Positions 6,644-14,311 of a stretch of DNA of 21,963 nt are shown in pieces (positions within the stretch are counted from its first letter, which is position 1; every line of letters begins with the position of its first letter). The position numbers and the translations under genes are program-made. The notes under the pieces were generated by a model. The model saw only the letters and a program-made list of their open reading frames with translations, had not been told where the DNA came from and did not search any database. This stretch comes from Propionibacterium sp. Its GTDB lineage: Bacteria > Actinomycetota > Actinomycetes > Propionibacteriales > Propionibacteriaceae. The stretch lies in contig DURG01000157.1 in assembly GCA_012837465.1 (NCBI GenBank), positions 1 to 21,963 of the forward strand, given 5' to 3'.

Positions 6644-7635
6644 CCGCCGTCGCATTCCACCCCGAAGTCAAGGCTCGGCGAAGCCTCTCCCCCGGCAACC
6701 GCCTGTGGATCGCCCTGGCCGTGTGTGTACTCGCCGCCGTCGGCTTCATCACCATCAACGCCGCGGGCAACCTCGAGTTCGTCCTGCCGTTCCGAGGCCG
6801 CAAGTTGGCTGCCATGGCGCTCGTGGGTTGGGCCACCGGCGTCGCGACGGTGGCGTTCCAGACGGTGACCAACAACCGGCTGCTCACCCCGTCGATACTC
6901 GGGCTCGACGCGCTCTACGCGTTCCTGCAGACCATGCTCATCTTCCTGCTGGGCGTCAGCTTCGTCTCCACCATTGGCCCCTACGCGATGTTCGGCATCG
7001 TCGTGGCCCTCATGATGGTGGCGGCCATCGGCCTGACCGGTCTGCTGTTCGGCCGCAAGGGCCGCTCGGTCTACCTGGTCGTGCTCGCCGGCCTCGTGTT
7101 GGGCGCGATCCTGCGCTCCTTCTCCTCGCTGATCGGCCGCATCCTGGACCCCACGAGCTACCTCGTCCTCCAGGGCAACCTCTTCGCATCGTTCAACGCC
7201 GTCAACCCCGAGCTCATCGGCATCGGCGCCTTGGTCGTGGCGGTGTGCAGCTGGTGGCTGTGGACGCAGCGCAACGCCCTCGACGTCCTGACCCTCGGCC
7301 GCGAGACCGCCGTCTCGCTGGGGGTCCCGTACCATCGCACCGTCCGCGCCGTCCTGCTCGTGGCCACCTTGCTGGTGTCCGTGTCGACGGCGCTCGTGGG
7401 CCCCATCACGTTCCTCGGCCTCATCGTGGCCGCTGTCGCGTACCAGATCGCGGGCTCCGGCAAGCATGCCTACACCATGGCCATGGCCGGCCTGCTGGGC
7501 GTCGCCGTCATCGTCGCCGGGCAGGCGATCCTCGAACAGGTTTTCGGTCTGGGCACAGTCTTGTCAGTCATCATCGAATTCGCTGGAGGCATCGCGTTCA
7601 TCTGGCTCGTCATCAGGAAGGCAGCACGCTCATGA
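6640..7635 (+). CDS. FecCD-family siderophore permease, second subunit
   Basis: This 331-residue membrane protein is the second half of the siderophore permease. The start is ATG 6640, overlapping the previous stop as ATGA; a longer open frame upstream is only a shadow of the first permease. The sequence has the expected multi-helix pattern starting LWIALAVCVLAAVGFITI, and the conserved TNNRLLTPSILGLDALYAFLQ region. ETAVSLGVPYHRT and GPITFLGLIVAAVAYQIAGS form the ATPase-contacting part. It resembles the FatC/CeuC/YclO branch, in which this subunit starts with less N-terminal sequence than its partner. Confidence 0.93.
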   Translation: MTAVAFHPEVKARRSLSPGNRLWIALAVCVLAAVGFITINAAGNLEFVLPFRGRKLAAMALVGWATGVATVAFQTVTNNRLLTPSILGLDALYAFLQTMLIFLLGVSFVSTIGPYAMFGIVVALMMVAAIGLTGLLFGRKGRSVYLVVLAGLVLGAILRSFSSLIGRILDPTSYLVLQGNLFASFNAVNPELIGIGALVVAVCSWWLWTQRNALDVLTLGRETAVSLGVPYHRTVRAVLLVATLLVSVSTALVGPITFLGLIVAAVAYQIAGSGKHAYTMAMAGLLGVAVIVAGQAILEQVFGLGTVLSVIIEFAGGIAFIWLVIRKAARS

Positions 7636-8492
7636 TCGAGGTCAAGGACGTCACCAAGCGCTACGGCAAGTCAGTTGTCGTCGACGACGTGACGGTGTCG
7701 CTGCCCAGCGGTGGGCTCACCGCGATCGTGGGCGCCAACGGCGCCGGCAAATCGACGCTCCTGTCGATGGTCGCGCGCCTCCTCGGCGCCGACACCGGTG
7801 AGATCACCGTCGGCGACCTTGACGTCGCCAAGGCCGATTCCCGCGAGCTCGCCAAACGGCTGGCCATCCTCCGTCAGAACAACGACGTGCAGGCGCGCCT
7901 CACCGTCACCGACCTGGTCGGCTTCGGCCGGTACCCCCACAGCGGCGGCCGCCACACCAAGGAGGACCGCGAGGCCATCGACCGCGCCATCCGCTGGATG
8001 GGCCTCGACGAACTGCGCGACCGCTTCCTCGACGAGATGAGCGGCGGCCAGCGCCAGCGCGCCTTCGTCGCCATGGTGCTGGCGCAGGACACCGAGTACG
8101 TGTTGCTCGACGAGCCGCTCAACAACCTCGACGTCTCGCACGCCCACGGCATGCTGCAGACGCTGCGCCGCGCCGCTGACGAGCTGGGGAAGACCGTGGT
8201 CATCGTGGTGCACGACATCAACTACGCAAGCTGCTGGGCCGACCAGATCGTCGCGATGAAGGCCGGCCGCATCCACGCCGTCGGCTCACCGCAGGACATC
8301 GTGCGGCCCCAGGTGCTGCGCGAGGTCTTCGACCTCGACATCGAGGTCACCGAGTTCCGCGGCCGCCCCATCGCCCACTTCTACCTGCCCATCCCGACCT
8401 GCCAGCATTGCCACACCTCCACGGGCATGGAGGGCTGCTGCCTGTCACGCCAGCTGGGCAGCAGCACGCCTCTCACGCTGCACGCTGGCTGA
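7632..8492 (+). CDS. Siderophore ABC transporter ATPase with Cys/His-rich C-terminal tail
   Basis: This 286-residue cytoplasmic protein powers the ferric-siderophore importer. Walker A is GANGAGKST (34-42), the signature MSGGQRQRA is at 136-144, Walker B is YVLLDEP (156-162), and the switch His is in VIVVHDINYA. The core ends at about residue 252 with DLDIEVTEFRGRPIAHFYL, where the CeuD/FatE/YclP relatives normally stop. Here another 34 residues follow, with Cys257, His259, Cys260, His261, Cys269 and Cys270 in TCQHCHTSTGMEGCC. This spacing could bind a metal or respond to redox, but that is inference. ATG 7632 overlaps the permease stop (ATGA). It is the last gene of the operon. Confidence 0.93.
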   Translation: MIEVKDVTKRYGKSVVVDDVTVSLPSGGLTAIVGANGAGKSTLLSMVARLLGADTGEITVGDLDVAKADSRELAKRLAILRQNNDVQARLTVTDLVGFGRYPHSGGRHTKEDREAIDRAIRWMGLDELRDRFLDEMSGGQRQRAFVAMVLAQDTEYVLLDEPLNNLDVSHAHGMLQTLRRAADELGKTVVIVVHDINYASCWADQIVAMKAGRIHAVGSPQDIVRPQVLREVFDLDIEVTEFRGRPIAHFYLPIPTCQHCHTSTGMEGCCLSRQLGSSTPLTLHAG

Positions 8493-8504
8493 GCAAGGCG
8501 TGTC

Positions 8505-8529
8505 CTGAGCCACGCGCCCGGCGGCTCAG
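8505..8529. terminator. Hairpin between convergent genes
   Basis: A perfect 7-bp inverted repeat, CTGAGCC and GGCTCAG, with an 11-nt GC-rich loop sits between the ATPase stop and the end of the convergent aminopeptidase gene, whose stop codon lies in the right arm. It could end transcription from either side. There is no T-tract, so its strength as a terminator is uncertain. Confidence 0.45.
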
Positions 8530-9788
8530 GAGGCCAGGTACGCCTCAAGGGCGCGGGCGAGGAACCAGGCGTCCTCCACGCCGCACATCTCGCGCGCCGA
8601 GTGCATGCTCAGCAGGCCGATGCCCACGTCGACGGTGGTGATGCCCAGGCGCGTCGCCGTGATGGGGCCGATGGTCGAGCCACACGGCATCGCGTTGTTC
8701 GACACGAACGGCTGGCTGGGCACGTCCGCCTCCTCACAGGCCCGCAGCCAGATGGCGGCACCCACCGCGTCAGTGGCGTAGCGCTGATTGGCGTTGAGCT
8801 TCAACAGCGGCCCGGCGTTCGGCGTCGGATGGTTCTGCGGGTCGTGGAACTTCACGTAGTTCGGGTGCACCAGGTGCCCGGAATCTGCCGAGATGCACGA
8901 CGAGCGGGCGAACATCGCGCGCGTGGCGTCGAGGTTCAGCCCGTAGCCGGCGGCGATCCGCTCCAGCACGTCCTGCAGGATGGGGCCGCCGGCACCGGTG
9001 GTGGTGGCCGAGCCCACCTCCTCGTGGTCGAAGGCCACCAGCAGGGCCACGTCGGTGCCCACCTCAAGCGACTCCAGCGCGGTCAGGCCGGCATGGGTGG
9101 AGGAGAGATTGTCGAGCCGTGCCGAGGCGAAGAAATCCTCCTCCACGCCGATGACGGCGGGGTGCTGCGTGTCGAAGACGTACAGGTCGTGGTGGGCGAT
9201 CTCCCCCTCCTCGACGCCCGCGAGCCCGGCGAGGTGGCCCAGCACCGAGCCCTTGAGGTCGACGGCGACCACGGGCTGCATGTGCTGTTGACGGTCCAGC
9301 TTCAGGGCCTCGTTGACGCCGCGGTCAAGGTGGACGGCCAGCTGCGGAATGCGGGCGATGGGTCCGCTCTTGACGAGGTGGGACTCTCCGTCGCGGGTGA
9401 CGATGCGCCCGGCGATGCCGAGGTCGCGGTCGAGCCAGGAGTTCAGCAGCGGGCCGCCATAGACTTCGACGCCGACCTGCGTCCAGCCGGCGCAGCGGAT
9501 GAGCTCACCCGGCTTGAGCTTGAACGACGGCGAATCCGTGTGGGTGCCGACGATGCGGAAGCCCGCGTCCTCACCCAGTTCCTCGGGCGCCACCCAGGCG
9601 ACGACGGCGCCGTCGCGGTGCACGAACCGCTTCCCCGTGACCGCGTCGAACGGGCGGCGCGGATCCAGCTCCTCGAAGCCGGCCTCGCGCAGCCGCGCGG
9701 CGAGGCTGTCAGCCGCGTGGTAGCTGGTGGGCGAGGCGACGACGAAATCTGCGAGATCAGTGATGTGGTCCTGGGCGTTGCTGAGCAT
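8526..9788 (-). CDS. apeB: M18 family aminopeptidase
   Basis: This is a cytoplasmic zinc aminopeptidase of the aspartyl-aminopeptidase (M18) family, which removes N-terminal residues from peptides. From ATG 9788 it has 420 residues, normal for the family. Metal-site motifs are visible: GTHTDSPSF (His83, Asp85), SARLDNLSS with the bridging Asp, DHEEVGS with the catalytic Glu pair, and the C-terminal VGIGLLSMHSAREMCG with the last His. I prefer 9788 to the ATG at 9800 because TATGTT ends 7 nt before 9788, fitting the leaderless pattern of this genome, whereas 9800 would lie in the promoter. It is convergent with the iron operon. Confidence 0.93.
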   Translation of the reverse strand: MLSNAQDHITDLADFVVASPTSYHAADSLAARLREAGFEELDPRRPFDAVTGKRFVHRDGAVVAWVAPEELGEDAGFRIVGTHTDSPSFKLKPGELIRCAGWTQVGVEVYGGPLLNSWLDRDLGIAGRIVTRDGESHLVKSGPIARIPQLAVHLDRGVNEALKLDRQQHMQPVVAVDLKGSVLGHLAGLAGVEEGEIAHHDLYVFDTQHPAVIGVEEDFFASARLDNLSSTHAGLTALESLEVGTDVALLVAFDHEEVGSATTTGAGGPILQDVLERIAAGYGLNLDATRAMFARSSCISADSGHLVHPNYVKFHDPQNHPTPNAGPLLKLNANQRYATDAVGAAIWLRACEEADVPSQPFVSNNAMPCGSTIGPITATRLGITTVDVGIGLLSMHSAREMCGVEDAWFLARALEAYLAS

Positions 9789-9818
9789 GGAGACCAACAT
9801 AGTCCGTTGCCGCGGGGC

Positions 9819-9876
9819 GTCCCTCGATACACCGCGCGAGGCCTGCTGCTCGGCTCGATCCCGGCACCTCGCGCGG
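9819..9876. repeat. Intergenic inverted repeat
   Basis: Between rmuC and the aminopeptidase lies a perfect 10-bp inverted repeat, CCGCGCGAGG (9832-9841) and CCTCGCGCGG (9867-9876), with a 25-nt spacer. It is preceded by GTCCCTCGATACACC (9819-9833), and that same 15-mer occurs in reverse complement at 18506-18520. The element may end rmuC transcription, or it may be a dispersed repeat of this genome. Confidence 0.5.
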
Positions 9877-9890
9877 CACTCGGGACTCGA

Positions 9891-11411
9891 TCACTCGGTG
9901 CCGGTGCGCCGGGGCAGCTGGCGGACGGTGGGCTCTGTCAGGGCCACGTCAGCCTCGAGCACGTCGCGCTCCATGGAGCGCAGCTCGTCGTACTCCAGCA
10001 TCTCCGGCACGGTGATCTGCTTGGTGGTGGCGTCCACTCCGCTGAGCTCCGCGAGCTCCTCCGAGCTGACCTCGTAGTCGCGGAACTTGCGGGCCGTGAC
10101 CATCACGCGGCTCTCGAGCGAGCCGACGGCCTTGTTGTAGTTCGTCACGGCGCTGCCCAGCGAGCGGCCGAGCTTGTCGAAGTGCTGGCCCAGGGTGGCG
10201 AGGCGCTCGTAGAGCTCACGGCCGAGCTTCGAGATCTCGCCCGCCGTCTCCGCCAGCGCCACTTGCTTCCAGCCGTTCGCGACGACCTGCAGTTGCGGGA
10301 TGAGCAAGCCGGGCGAGGCGAGCACGATGTGCTTGCGGGTGGCGTACTCGTGAAGATCGGGCATGTGCTCCATCGCCAGGCGGTAGAACTCATCCGAGGG
10401 CAGGTACAGCACCACGAACTCCGGCGAGCCGATGTCGAGCTGCCAGTAGTTCTTTCCGGCGAGCTGGTCGATGTGGGTGCGCACGTGCCGCGCGAACGTG
10501 GCGAAGTGCGCCTGCTGCGCGTTGACGTCCTCGGTGTTGTAGGCGTCGAGCACCGCGGCGAGGGGCACCTTCGAATCCACGAAGATGACCTTCCCCGCGG
10601 GCAGGTTCACGCGGAGATCCGGGCGGAACGGGCCGTCGTCCGAGGTGTAGGTCTTCTGCGTGTCGAAGTCACAGCGCTCAGTGAGGCCGGAGATCTCGAC
10701 GATGCGCTTGAGGCTGCTCTCGCCCCAGGCGCCGCGCACCTGGGGGGTGCGCAGCGCGTTGCTGAGGCTCATGGTCTCCTTGCGGATGTCCTCGCTCGAC
10801 TGGCGGACGTTGTTGACCTGCTGCGAGAGCTCCGTGGCCATCCGGATGCGGTCCTTCTCCACGAGTTGGAGCTTCTCCTGCATCTGGCGGAGGCCCTCCG
10901 CCAACGGGGCCACCAATTGTTCGGTGGCCTTCATCCGCTGGTCGGCCACGACATCGGCGGCCTTGCCCTGCTTCTCGAGCGACTCGGAGGAGAGCACCTT
11001 GAACTGGTTGAGCAGCACCTCGCGGTCCTGGGCCTGCTCCAGAGCCTTCTGGACCGCTGCATCGCGCTCCGCGGCGGTGGCGGCGACCATGGCCTGCACC
11101 TTGGCCGTCTCACCCTGCGCCTCCGCGACCATGCGCTGCGCCTCCGCCGCGACGGTGCGCAACTCTGCCTTGTCGGCCAGCACCTGCGCGATCTCCGCCT
11201 TGGCCATGGCCGCCTCCTCGCGGGCACGGCTGGCGTCTGCCCGGGCCTGGGCCGAATCGTCGCGGGCCTGCATGAGTTGGCGGCGTTCCTGATCCCGGAC
11301 GGAGGCGTCCGACTCATCCCTGGCTGCGGTGCTGCGGCGCCCCAGAAGGTAGCCGAGCAAGAGCCCCAGGACGAGGGCGATCAGGCCGAAGAGGATGGCG
11401 AGTGCTTCCAT
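9891..11411 (-). CDS. rmuC: DNA recombination protein RmuC
   Basis: This 506-residue protein is RmuC, a predicted membrane-tethered nuclease-like protein that limits inversions and recombination at short inverted repeats in E. coli. A single membrane segment (about residues 3-23, ALAILFGLIALVLGLLLGYL) is followed by a long Ala/Glu/Arg coiled coil (about 30-200). The conserved core then contains RTPQVRGAWGESSLKRIVEI and CDFDTQKTY. PDLRVNLPAGKVIFVDSKVP, then EFVVLYLPSDEFY and LASPGLLIPQLQVVANGW, place it in the PD-(D/E)XK-like RmuC domain. The ATG at 11411 has both a GGGAGG ribosome site and a TTAGCT hexamer 7 nt upstream. The C-terminal 80 residues are acidic and less conserved. Confidence 0.94.
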   Translation of the reverse strand: MEALAILFGLIALVLGLLLGYLLGRRSTAARDESDASVRDQERRQLMQARDDSAQARADASRAREEAAMAKAEIAQVLADKAELRTVAAEAQRMVAEAQGETAKVQAMVAATAAERDAAVQKALEQAQDREVLLNQFKVLSSESLEKQGKAADVVADQRMKATEQLVAPLAEGLRQMQEKLQLVEKDRIRMATELSQQVNNVRQSSEDIRKETMSLSNALRTPQVRGAWGESSLKRIVEISGLTERCDFDTQKTYTSDDGPFRPDLRVNLPAGKVIFVDSKVPLAAVLDAYNTEDVNAQQAHFATFARHVRTHIDQLAGKNYWQLDIGSPEFVVLYLPSDEFYRLAMEHMPDLHEYATRKHIVLASPGLLIPQLQVVANGWKQVALAETAGEISKLGRELYERLATLGQHFDKLGRSLGSAVTNYNKAVGSLESRVMVTARKFRDYEVSSEELAELSGVDATTKQITVPEMLEYDELRSMERDVLEADVALTEPTVRQLPRRTGTE

Positions 11412-11469
11412 GCCTCCCAGCTAATCAGGGGGCTCCGACAATTCCTGACTCCCACTCCGAGGTGCCTCG

Positions 11470-11523
11470 GGTTTCGACGCGCCCGCGCCGCTCCTTCCTC
11501 GCAGGCGGCCGGCTCAACCAACG
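11470..11523 (+). repeat. 54-bp interspersed hairpin repeat, copy 1
   Basis: The element begins GGTTTCGACGCG and ends GGCTCAACCAACG, with CTCCTTCCTCG in the middle. Two more copies of exactly the same length lie at 14146-14199 (inverted) and 14236-14289. The ends and centre are conserved while the arms differ. It lies between the rmuC start and the end of the propeller-protein gene. Confidence 0.7.
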
Positions 11524-11527
11524 TGGG

Positions 11528-12799
11528 TCACTGGAAGAGGAGTGCCTCGCTGCCGCGGCGCAGTTGCCAGATGCCATCGTCGACCTGCACCCGGTCGCCG
11601 TCGAGGGTGACGTTCCAGCGGCGGCGGCCGTCGGCGCTGACGCACGAGATGCTCACCCGCCCGGCCTCCGCACTGCCGTAGCCGCACACGTTCCCGTGCG
11701 CATCAGGGGCCACCTCGGGTCCGCCCAGGTCATCGAATGGGGTCAGCGCGCCGCTCTGTGGCTCGATGCGTACCAGGAGCGAGCCACTGACCCCGAGCAC
11801 GTGACCCTGCAGGCCGAGCACCGTGGCCACGTCACCGGCCTCCGCCTCCCACAGTTCCGCTCCGTCGGCGAGGCCGTAGCCGCGCAGCAGGGTGCCGCCC
11901 TGGGGGCCCTCCTCGACCGTGACGACGACCTCGGCGCCTTCCACGAGGGAGAGGACGCGCCTGGCCGGGTGCTGCACCTGCCCGAAGGCGCCCCGCAGGG
12001 TCAGGCCGTCCGGCCCCATCTCCACCGCGACGGTCTCGGCGACGAGGCCCTCGACCCTCGTGACCTCATGCGTGGCCGGCGTGATGCGCAGGCGGTAGGC
12101 GGGCATCTCCCCGATCAGGAGGTGGCGGCCCTCCTCGCGGCACTGGAGCGACGCCCCGCCAAGCCCGGTGTCCCCGTCGACGGCCGCCGACCACAGCACG
12201 GACCCCAGGTCCGTGGGTGCATGGGCGTTCACGACCGTGGCGCCGATGTCGAAGAGCACGTCCCCGCACAGGACCGGCTCGCCCAGCAGGGCGCCGCGGG
12301 AGAGTTCCTCACCGGTGAGCACCACTCGGCTGGTTGCGCTGCCGTCGGGAGCGACCTCCACCACGGCCCCCGAACCGGGCGACACCACCACTCGGCCCGC
12401 GGCCTCGACCGCCCAGTTCACTGCCCCGTCGGCCAGGTTGACGTGCTGGAGCCGGCCCTGGCTGAGCACCATCGCGGTACTCGCATCGATCCGGTGGGCC
12501 CTCGCCCCACCCGGCACGGAGACGGCTCTTGCCGGATCCGGAATGCCGACGTCCGGGCGCGCGACGGGGTGCTCGGTGAACTGCGCATCGGTGGAGGGCG
12601 GCGTCAGGTCGCCCTGATCCCAGGCCGACGGAGGAGGCTGCAGGATCTGCGTCGGGTTGGGTGTGGAGACGGGATCGGCGCCACCCCGGCCGAGCAGCAG
12701 CCAGCCGACGACAGCGAGCGCGAGGACGCCGAGCACGATCCCGAACAGCATCCCCGGTCGCCAGCGTGGGTCCCGCGGCGGAGGAGGCTCGGATGACAT
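11528..12799 (-). CDS. Membrane-anchored PQQ-like beta-propeller protein
   Basis: This 423-residue protein has a short Pro/Arg-rich cytoplasmic start (MSSEPPPPRDPRWRPG), one membrane segment (about residues 17-37, LFGIVLGVLALAVVGWLLLG) and an extracytoplasmic region. That region repeats the pattern of PQQ-like or WD-type blades: RLQHVNLADGAVNWAVEA, PTDLGSVLWSAAVDGDTG, GYGLADGAELWEAEAGD and CVSADGRRRWNVTLDGDR. Each has the W at the end of a strand, as in BamB-like propellers. The function is unknown; surface scaffold or sensor roles are guesses. The ATG at 12799 is preferred over one at 12871 because CAGGAT ends 6 nt upstream and the extra 24 residues are low in plausibility. It is divergent from ilvA with about 80 bp between. 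Confidence 0.75.
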   Translation of the reverse strand: MSSEPPPPRDPRWRPGMLFGIVLGVLALAVVGWLLLGRGGADPVSTPNPTQILQPPPSAWDQGDLTPPSTDAQFTEHPVARPDVGIPDPARAVSVPGGARAHRIDASTAMVLSQGRLQHVNLADGAVNWAVEAAGRVVVSPGSGAVVEVAPDGSATSRVVLTGEELSRGALLGEPVLCGDVLFDIGATVVNAHAPTDLGSVLWSAAVDGDTGLGGASLQCREEGRHLLIGEMPAYRLRITPATHEVTRVEGLVAETVAVEMGPDGLTLRGAFGQVQHPARRVLSLVEGAEVVVTVEEGPQGGTLLRGYGLADGAELWEAEAGDVATVLGLQGHVLGVSGSLLVRIEPQSGALTPFDDLGGPEVAPDAHGNVCGYGSAEAGRVSISCVSADGRRRWNVTLDGDRVQVDDGIWQLRRGSEALLFQ

Positions 12800-12879
12800 G
12801 GGGCAATCCTGCCAGCCGTCGCTGACCACGAGAGCCGCAGGGATCCCGCCGCTTCCAGACGGGTGACACAATGGGGCGG

Positions 12880-14145
12880 GTGAGTACGCTTGCCGATCTG
12901 GCCGAAGCCATCCCCGACGCCGTCGAGCGCCTTGAAGGGGTGGCCGCCCGCACGCCCGTCCAGCTCAACCACCGGCTGAGCTCACTGACGGGCTCCGAGG
13001 TGTGGCTGAAGCGCGAGGATCTCCAGCCCGTGCGCTCCTACAAGCTGCGCGGCGCCTACAACCTCATGAGCCAACTCAACGAGGAGGAGAAGGCCGCCGG
13101 CGTCGTGTGCGCCTCGGCCGGCAACCACGGCCAGGGCGTCGCCTTCTCTGCGGCCGCGCTCGGCATCCACGCCACCGTCGTGGTGCCCCACCCCACCCCC
13201 CGGCAGAAGCGCGACCGCATCCAGGCGATCGGCGGCCAGTTCGTCGACCTCGTGCTGCACGGCGCCACCTACGACGAGGCCTCCGAAGAGGCCGTGCGCC
13301 TCGCCAACGAGGGCAAGGTGCTCGTGCCCGCCTTCAACGACCCGCGCACGGCCGCCGGCCAGGCCACGCTCATCGTCGAGGCCTTCGACCAACTGGGCTT
13401 CGTGCCCGACGTCGTGGTGCTGCCCATCGGGGGCGGGGGCCTCGTCGCCGGTTGCTCCGCGTGGCTGCGCGCCGTCCACCCCAAGGTGCGGATCATCGGC
13501 GTCGAACCCGAGGGCGCGCCGTGCATCGCCGCGGCCATCTCGGCCGGCCGCCCCGTGACGCTCAACAGCATCGACACCTTCGTCGACGGAGCCGCCGTCC
13601 GCCGCGCCGGCGAGTTCACCTTCCAGGCCATCCGAGAGGCGCGCATCGAGCTCGCCCGGGTGCCCGAGGGGCAGATCTGCACCGAGATGCTGGACATGTA
13701 CCAGACCGACGGCATCATCGCCGAGCCCGCGGGCGCCCTCGCGGCGGCGGCCCTGCCCACCGGCGGGACCGGCCAACGGCTGCAGATTCCCACGGGCTCT
13801 CGCGTGTTGGTCGTCGTCAGCGGCGGCAACAACGACGTGTCGCGCTACGCCGACGTCGTCGAACGCTCATTGATCCACGAGGGCCGCAAGCGGTACTTCA
13901 TGGTGGAGTTCCCCCAGCAGCCGGGTGCGCTGCGGATGTTCCTGGATTCCGTGCTGGGCCCCGACGACGACATCACGTACTTCGAGTACGTCAAGCGCAC
14001 GAACAAGGAGACCGGCCCGGCACTGGTGGGCGTCGAGCTGGGCAATCCGGGCGACTACCGGTTCCTGCTCGAACGCATCGACGCGTGCGGGATGAAGACG
14101 GAGGAGGTCGCCTACGACTCCCCCTACTTCACCTTCCTCGTCTGA
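12880..14145 (+). CDS. ilvA: Threonine ammonia-lyase (threonine dehydratase)
   Basis: This PLP enzyme deaminates threonine to 2-oxobutanoate, the first step towards isoleucine, or serves threonine catabolism. The PLP lysine is in VRSYKLRGAYN (Lys55 from this start), the substrate loop is CASAGNHGQGVAFSA, and the phosphate-binding glycines are in LPIGGGGLVAG. Residues after about 325 (RKRYFMVEFPQQPGALRMFL onward) form a single short ACT-like regulatory domain, so this is the shorter type of the family, about 421 residues. I prefer GTG 12880 because CACAAT ends 7 nt before it; an in-frame ATG at 12871 would add three residues. Feedback by isoleucine or valine is possible through the C-terminal domain but not shown. 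Confidence 0.94.
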   Translation: MSTLADLAEAIPDAVERLEGVAARTPVQLNHRLSSLTGSEVWLKREDLQPVRSYKLRGAYNLMSQLNEEEKAAGVVCASAGNHGQGVAFSAAALGIHATVVVPHPTPRQKRDRIQAIGGQFVDLVLHGATYDEASEEAVRLANEGKVLVPAFNDPRTAAGQATLIVEAFDQLGFVPDVVVLPIGGGGLVAGCSAWLRAVHPKVRIIGVEPEGAPCIAAAISAGRPVTLNSIDTFVDGAAVRRAGEFTFQAIREARIELARVPEGQICTEMLDMYQTDGIIAEPAGALAAAALPTGGTGQRLQIPTGSRVLVVVSGGNNDVSRYADVVERSLIHEGRKRYFMVEFPQQPGALRMFLDSVLGPDDDITYFEYVKRTNKETGPALVGVELGNPGDYRFLLERIDACGMKTEEVAYDSPYFTFLV

Positions 14146-14199
14146 CGCTGGTTGAGCCGAGGTCCTGCGCCGAAGGAGCAGCGCCCTCGCGTCGAAACT
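14146..14199 (-). repeat. 54-bp interspersed hairpin repeat, copy 2 (inverted)
   Basis: In reverse complement it begins AGTTTCGACGCG and ends GGCTCAACCAGCG, aligned without gaps to the copies at 11470 and 14236. Within it, CGAGG and CCTCG plus inner GCGC pairs can form a stem around CGAAGGAGCA. It directly follows the ilvA stop and may act as its terminator. Confidence 0.7.
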
Positions 14200-14235
14200 C
14201 CCAGAGCATTCACGCCACCTGCATGGACGCTTGGG

Positions 14236-14289
14236 GGTTTCGACACGACCACGGTCCTCGTTCCTCGGACGTGGTCGGCTCAACCAACG
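14236..14289 (+). repeat. 54-bp interspersed hairpin repeat, copy 3
   Basis: It begins GGTTTCGACACG and ends GGCTCAACCAACG. The arms CGACCACG and CGTGGTCG are perfectly complementary around a central CTCGTTCCTCG. Together with copy 2 it makes a head-to-head pair. A worn fragment, GGTCGCTCAATCAACG, follows at 14294-14309, next to the ispH stop. Confidence 0.7.
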
Positions 14290-14311
14290 ATGTGGTCGCT
14301 CAATCAACGGC

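Noticed and set aside
8601..11681. A plus-strand open frame of 1026 codons opposite apeB and rmuC
   Set aside because: It is antisense to two clearly conserved genes, is full of His/Arg/Leu/Gly runs typical of high-GC shadow frames, and has no recognisable domain.
11402..12796. A plus-strand open frame of 464 codons opposite the propeller-protein gene
   Set aside because: No domain; the minus strand frame has a membrane helix, repeated propeller-blade motifs and its own promoter.
14146..14311. Possible CRISPR array downstream of ilvA
   Set aside because: The repeats are inverted relative to each other, 54 bp long and self-complementary, with only one 36-bp gap between them; there are no regular spacers and no cas genes.
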